From positions 1 to 7,310 of the forward strand of contig JAZGBC010000013.1 of NCBI GenBank assembly GCA_036444495.1: DNA of 7,310 nt, given 5' to 3'. The notes beneath the pieces are model-generated. The model was not told the origin of the DNA, ran no database searches, and saw nothing but the letters and a program-made list of their open reading frames with translations. Positions 4,619-7,310 of the stretch are shown in pieces. The stretch is from JAZGBC01 sp036444495. Its GTDB lineage: Bacteria; Pseudomonadota; Alphaproteobacteria; Kiloniellales; J153. The stretch's first letter is position 1. Every line of letters begins with the position of its first letter. The position numbers and the translations under genes are program-made.

Positions 4619-7310
4619 ATGGCCGAGCACCGCATTCAGCGCCGGCTTGCGGCGATCCTGGCCGCAGACATGGTCGGCTATAGCCGCCTGATGGCTGCCG
4701 ACGAGGCCGGAACCCTGTCGCGCCTCAAGGCTCTCCGCGCCGACCTTTTTGATCCGAAAATCTCCGAGTACCAAGGCCGCATCGTCAAGGAAATGGGCGA
4801 TGGGCTGTTGGTCGAGTTTGCCAGCGCTGTCGATGCCGTTGAGTGCACGGTAGCGATCCAACGGGCGATGGCCGAACGCGAAGCCCACGTCGCCGAGGAC
4901 ATCCGCATTCGTTACCGCGCTGGAATCAATCTCGGCGATATTGTCATCGACGGTGATGACATCTTCGGCGATGGAGTCAATGTTGCCGCGCGCTTGGAAG
5001 GTTTGGCCGAGCCCGCCGGCATCAGCATCTCGGGTGCGGTCTACGACCAGGTTCACAACAAGCTCGACCTTGCTTACGAGGACCTGGGCGAGAAAAGCGT
5101 CAAGAACATCAAGGAGCCGGTTCGAGTCTATCGAGTGTTACCGTTTGGCCGGCCCGAGGTTCCAGATTTAACACAAGCGGAAAGCAAATACCGGGAACGA
5201 CTTAAGGCTCGCTACGCCGAGGATGCTGCCTACTACGTGCCTCTGGCCGGTAAGACCACGGATGTCGTTCCCGTTCAACCGACGAACGCACCCCGCTCGG
5301 CTGGCCGCCGCAGACGCCGAGCCAAGTTCGAGTATCACGAATGGATACCCGTCGGTGAGGATATCAAGCAGGTCAAGCTCGATTCCTTGCGCGAAGCGGT
5401 TGAAAAGTACCCGTGCATTATTCTGCTGGGTGAGCCCGGTTGTGGCAAAACGACGGCAATCGAAGCCTTAGCTTGCGAATATTCGGACCAACCCGACAGG
5501 TTACCGCTGCTTCTTCACTTGGGTGAATTTGCCGGCGGCGCGTCGGTGGAGGACTTTATCATCCAAAGCTGGGGCGGCTCACCGGAGGCCGGTCACTGGG
5601 GTGCGCCAGAGTTGGCCGCCAATCTGAGAACATACCTCGAAGCCGGCAAGCTTTTCTTTCTCTTCGATGCCTTGAACGAGATGCCCATCGAGGGATATCG
5701 CGAACGTTGTGCAGCGTTGCGCGAATTTATCGACCAAGGGTCCGCCCAGGGAAATCGCTTCCTCGTCACCTGCCGAATCTTGGACTACGGCGAGGAGTTC
5801 TCTGGCTTGCAGCGGGTTGAAGTGCAATCCCTGAGTGACGATCAGATCCAACACTTTTTGCGCAACGAATTGCCGGAAAGCTGGCAGGCCCTATGGCAAA
5901 TGTTGCGGAGCGACGACAGTCGGCATCGGCTGCTGGAAATGGCCCGAAACCCTTACTTGCTGACCGTCATGATCGACGTGTTCGAGGAAGATGGCGAGCT
6001 GAGTCAAAATCGGGCCGACCTGATGCGGCGCTTCACCCAGATCATGCTGGAGTGGGCCAGGGAAAAATGCCCTCCTGAGCAATGGCTGGACGCCGAGCTG
6101 CAGTTCGAAGCCCTCTCCGTGATGGCTTATGAAATGCAAACTCGATCCGGGTTCGGGACCAAGGTCAAGATCGAGCAGATCAAGACCGTTATGCCGGATC
6201 ATCTGCAGCTTGACCCCAACTGGCCCGCGAAAGCGGCTCCGCCCGACCAGGTGCTGAGCCTCGCCGCCAACGCCAACATTGTCGAAATGCCGGTCGATCG
6301 CCTGACCGTGCGGTTTTACCACCAGTTGCTGCAGGAATATTTTGCGGCCCATCAGATGCTTAAGCAGGACCCGGCCAAGCTTGCCGAGCTATGGCGCGGC
6401 CCTTGGCTGGAAACTGAAATGCCGCTGTGGAAACGGCCTGAAAACAACTATGAGCCACTGCCGCCGCCACCGCCGACAGGATGGGAAGAAACCACCATCC
6501 TGGCCGCCGGGTTGGACCCGGCAAATGACAACCAGCTGGTCCAAGCCCTGCTGCGGATCAATCCGGTCCTGGCCGGGCGTTGTCTGTTGCAAGGACACGA
6601 TGGCATCGACCCGGGCATCCGCGGGGCCGTAATCGCCCAACTGCTCGCGGCCATCGCCAGCCCCGAGGTTGCGCTGCGTGTGCGGATTGCGGCCGGTAAT
6701 GTGCTCGGGGACCTCGGCGATCCACGCCTGGGCGAGATGGTGGTTATTCCCGCCGGAGATTTCCTCATGGGAGACGGCAGCGAACGGCACAATCTGTCTC
6801 TGCCCGACTACCGGCTCGCCAAGTATCCGCTGACCAATGTTGAGTATCGGCGGTTTATCGACGCCGGCGGTTACCGGGACAAAAGCTGGTGGACGGAGGC
6901 AGGTTGGCTCGAGATCGGCCAAAAACAGAACGAACCGCGCTTCTGGCAAGACGAGCGCTTTAACAAGCCGAACCAGCCCACGATCGGGTTGAGTTGGTAC
7001 GAATGCGTGGCCTATTGCCGGTGGTTGAGTGCGGAAACCGGGCAATTCCATCGCTTGCCCACCGAGGCCGAGTGGGAGAAGGGGGCTAGGGGCGATGACG
7101 GGCGCGCCTATCCCTGGGGCAACGAATTCGACCCCGATCGCCTGAACGGACGCGGTCCCGGCGATCGCCAGGTCTTCGCAAGTACACCGGTGGGACTATA
7201 CCCGGCAGGCGTCAGCCCGTTCGGTCTATTCGATTGCGCCGGCAATGTGTGGGAATGGTGCGCCACCCGTTGGAAGAAACCCTTTCCCTATGACACGGAG
7301 CAAGACGAAT
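4619..7310 (+). CDS. Class III adenylate cyclase – NACHT NTPase – FGE-sulfatase fusion (3' end beyond window)
   Basis: One frame runs from ATG 4619 to the right edge: 897 codons, no stop or frameshift. Residues 8–175 form a class III cyclase: metal aspartates Asp17 (AADMVGYS) and Asp61 (MGDG), base-selecting Lys57 and Asp114, and transition-state Asn121 and Arg125 (GDGVNVAARLE). The Lys/Asp pair predicts ATP as substrate and cAMP as product. Residues 180–245 are a linker with five arginines at 230–234. Residues about 246–580 are a NACHT-type STAND NTPase: Walker A GEPGCGKTT (271–279, Lys277), Walker B FLFDALNE (Asp350, Glu354; Asn353 where Asp is common), sensor-like VTCR (Arg386), ARNPYLLTV at 442–450, and FYHQLLQEYFAA at 566–577. 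A proline run (615–619) and a HEAT-like helical stretch (about 625–703) follow. From about 706 an FGE-sulfatase domain begins: VVIPAGDFLMG, RLPTEAEWEKGARG, YPWGNEFD, FDCAGNVWEWC. Its C-terminal part is missing. No signal peptide or membrane segment is seen, so the protein is probably cytoplasmic. A sensor–switch–cyclase role is inferred. Codons are less G/C-ended than in the arginine operon. Confidence 0.93.
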   Translation, partial: MAEHRIQRRLAAILAADMVGYSRLMAADEAGTLSRLKALRADLFDPKISEYQGRIVKEMGDGLLVEFASAVDAVECTVAIQRAMAEREAHVAEDIRIRYRAGINLGDIVIDGDDIFGDGVNVAARLEGLAEPAGISISGAVYDQVHNKLDLAYEDLGEKSVKNIKEPVRVYRVLPFGRPEVPDLTQAESKYRERLKARYAEDAAYYVPLAGKTTDVVPVQPTNAPRSAGRRRRRAKFEYHEWIPVGEDIKQVKLDSLREAVEKYPCIILLGEPGCGKTTAIEALACEYSDQPDRLPLLLHLGEFAGGASVEDFIIQSWGGSPEAGHWGAPELAANLRTYLEAGKLFFLFDALNEMPIEGYRERCAALREFIDQGSAQGNRFLVTCRILDYGEEFSGLQRVEVQSLSDDQIQHFLRNELPESWQALWQMLRSDDSRHRLLEMARNPYLLTVMIDVFEEDGELSQNRADLMRRFTQIMLEWAREKCPPEQWLDAELQFEALSVMAYEMQTRSGFGTKVKIEQIKTVMPDHLQLDPNWPAKAAPPDQVLSLAANANIVEMPVDRLTVRFYHQLLQEYFAAHQMLKQDPAKLAELWRGPWLETEMPLWKRPENNYEPLPPPPPTGWEETTILAAGLDPANDNQLVQALLRINPVLAGRCLLQGHDGIDPGIRGAVIAQLLAAIASPEVALRVRIAAGNVLGDLGDPRLGEMVVIPAGDFLMGDGSERHNLSLPDYRLAKYPLTNVEYRRFIDAGGYRDKSWWTEAGWLEIGQKQNEPRFWQDERFNKPNQPTIGLSWYECVAYCRWLSAETGQFHRLPTEAEWEKGARGDDGRAYPWGNEFDPDRLNGRGPGDRQVFASTPVGLYPAGVSPFGLFDCAGNVWEWCATRWKKPFPYDTEQDE

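Noticed and set aside
4291..4635. Minus-strand 114-codon frame covering the intergenic region
   Set aside because: It overlaps the argD promoter, leader and Shine-Dalgarno, has mixed composition, and shows no domain or ribosome binding site.
4556..7051. Minus-strand open frames at 4556–5056, 5579–5854, 5891–6352 and 6389–7051
   Set aside because: They are antisense to the cyclase–NACHT–FGE frame, which is continuous and carries catalytic motifs throughout. Open complementary frames are expected in GC-rich coding DNA.
4619..7310. Two or three separate genes (cyclase, NACHT, FGE) joined only in appearance
   Set aside because: Hand translation gives one uninterrupted frame with no internal stop, no frameshift, and no good Shine-Dalgarno plus start at the domain boundaries.
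1..7310. CRISPR array, tRNA, rRNA or insertion sequence
   Set aside because: No regularly spaced direct repeats, cloverleaf-like segment, rRNA sequence, transposase or terminal inverted repeats were seen on either strand.

Overview
The window looks like chromosomal DNA of a GC-rich alphaproteobacterium. The basis is the gene order argD–argF–hslO, which is typical of that class, together with strongly G/C-ended codons and alphaproteobacterial-looking MurI and Hsp33 sequences. No marker gene fixes the genus. The window holds two blocks that point away from each other across a 324-bp intergenic region.

Left block (positions 1–4294, all on the minus strand, read right to left): argD (acetylornithine aminotransferase, GTG start), argF (ornithine carbamoyltransferase), hslO (redox chaperone Hsp33), a small lipoprotein of unknown function, and murI (glutamate racemase, cut by the left edge). 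The argD/argF and argF/hslO junctions each have the form stop codon, one base, ATG, so these three genes are almost certainly one transcript. The lipoprotein and murI follow after 71 and 19 bp and may share it. argD and argF supply two steps of arginine synthesis. The other three genes serve protein rescue, the envelope, and D-glutamate for peptidoglycan.

Middle (4295–4618): a divergent intergenic region. It holds the ribosome binding site and a probable promoter for argD, an 8-bp GC-rich hairpin in the argD leader, a separate 9-bp perfect palindrome, and a weak -10-like element plus a good Shine-Dalgarno for the rightward gene.

Right block (4619–7310, plus strand): one uninterrupted reading frame that runs off the right edge, with 897 residues visible. 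Read by hand, it encodes a three-module protein: an N-terminal class III nucleotide cyclase with all six expected catalytic positions, a central NACHT-type STAND NTPase, and a C-terminal FGE-sulfatase (SUMF1/C-type-lectin-fold) domain whose last part lies outside the window. By analogy with other bacterial NACHT proteins, the layout suggests a ligand-sensing C terminus, a nucleotide-driven switch, and an output enzyme that would make cAMP. This is the item of greatest interest. It is a candidate signalling or defence protein, and its function is inferred from architecture only. Its codon use is visibly less GC-biased than that of the arginine operon, which fits an accessory gene.
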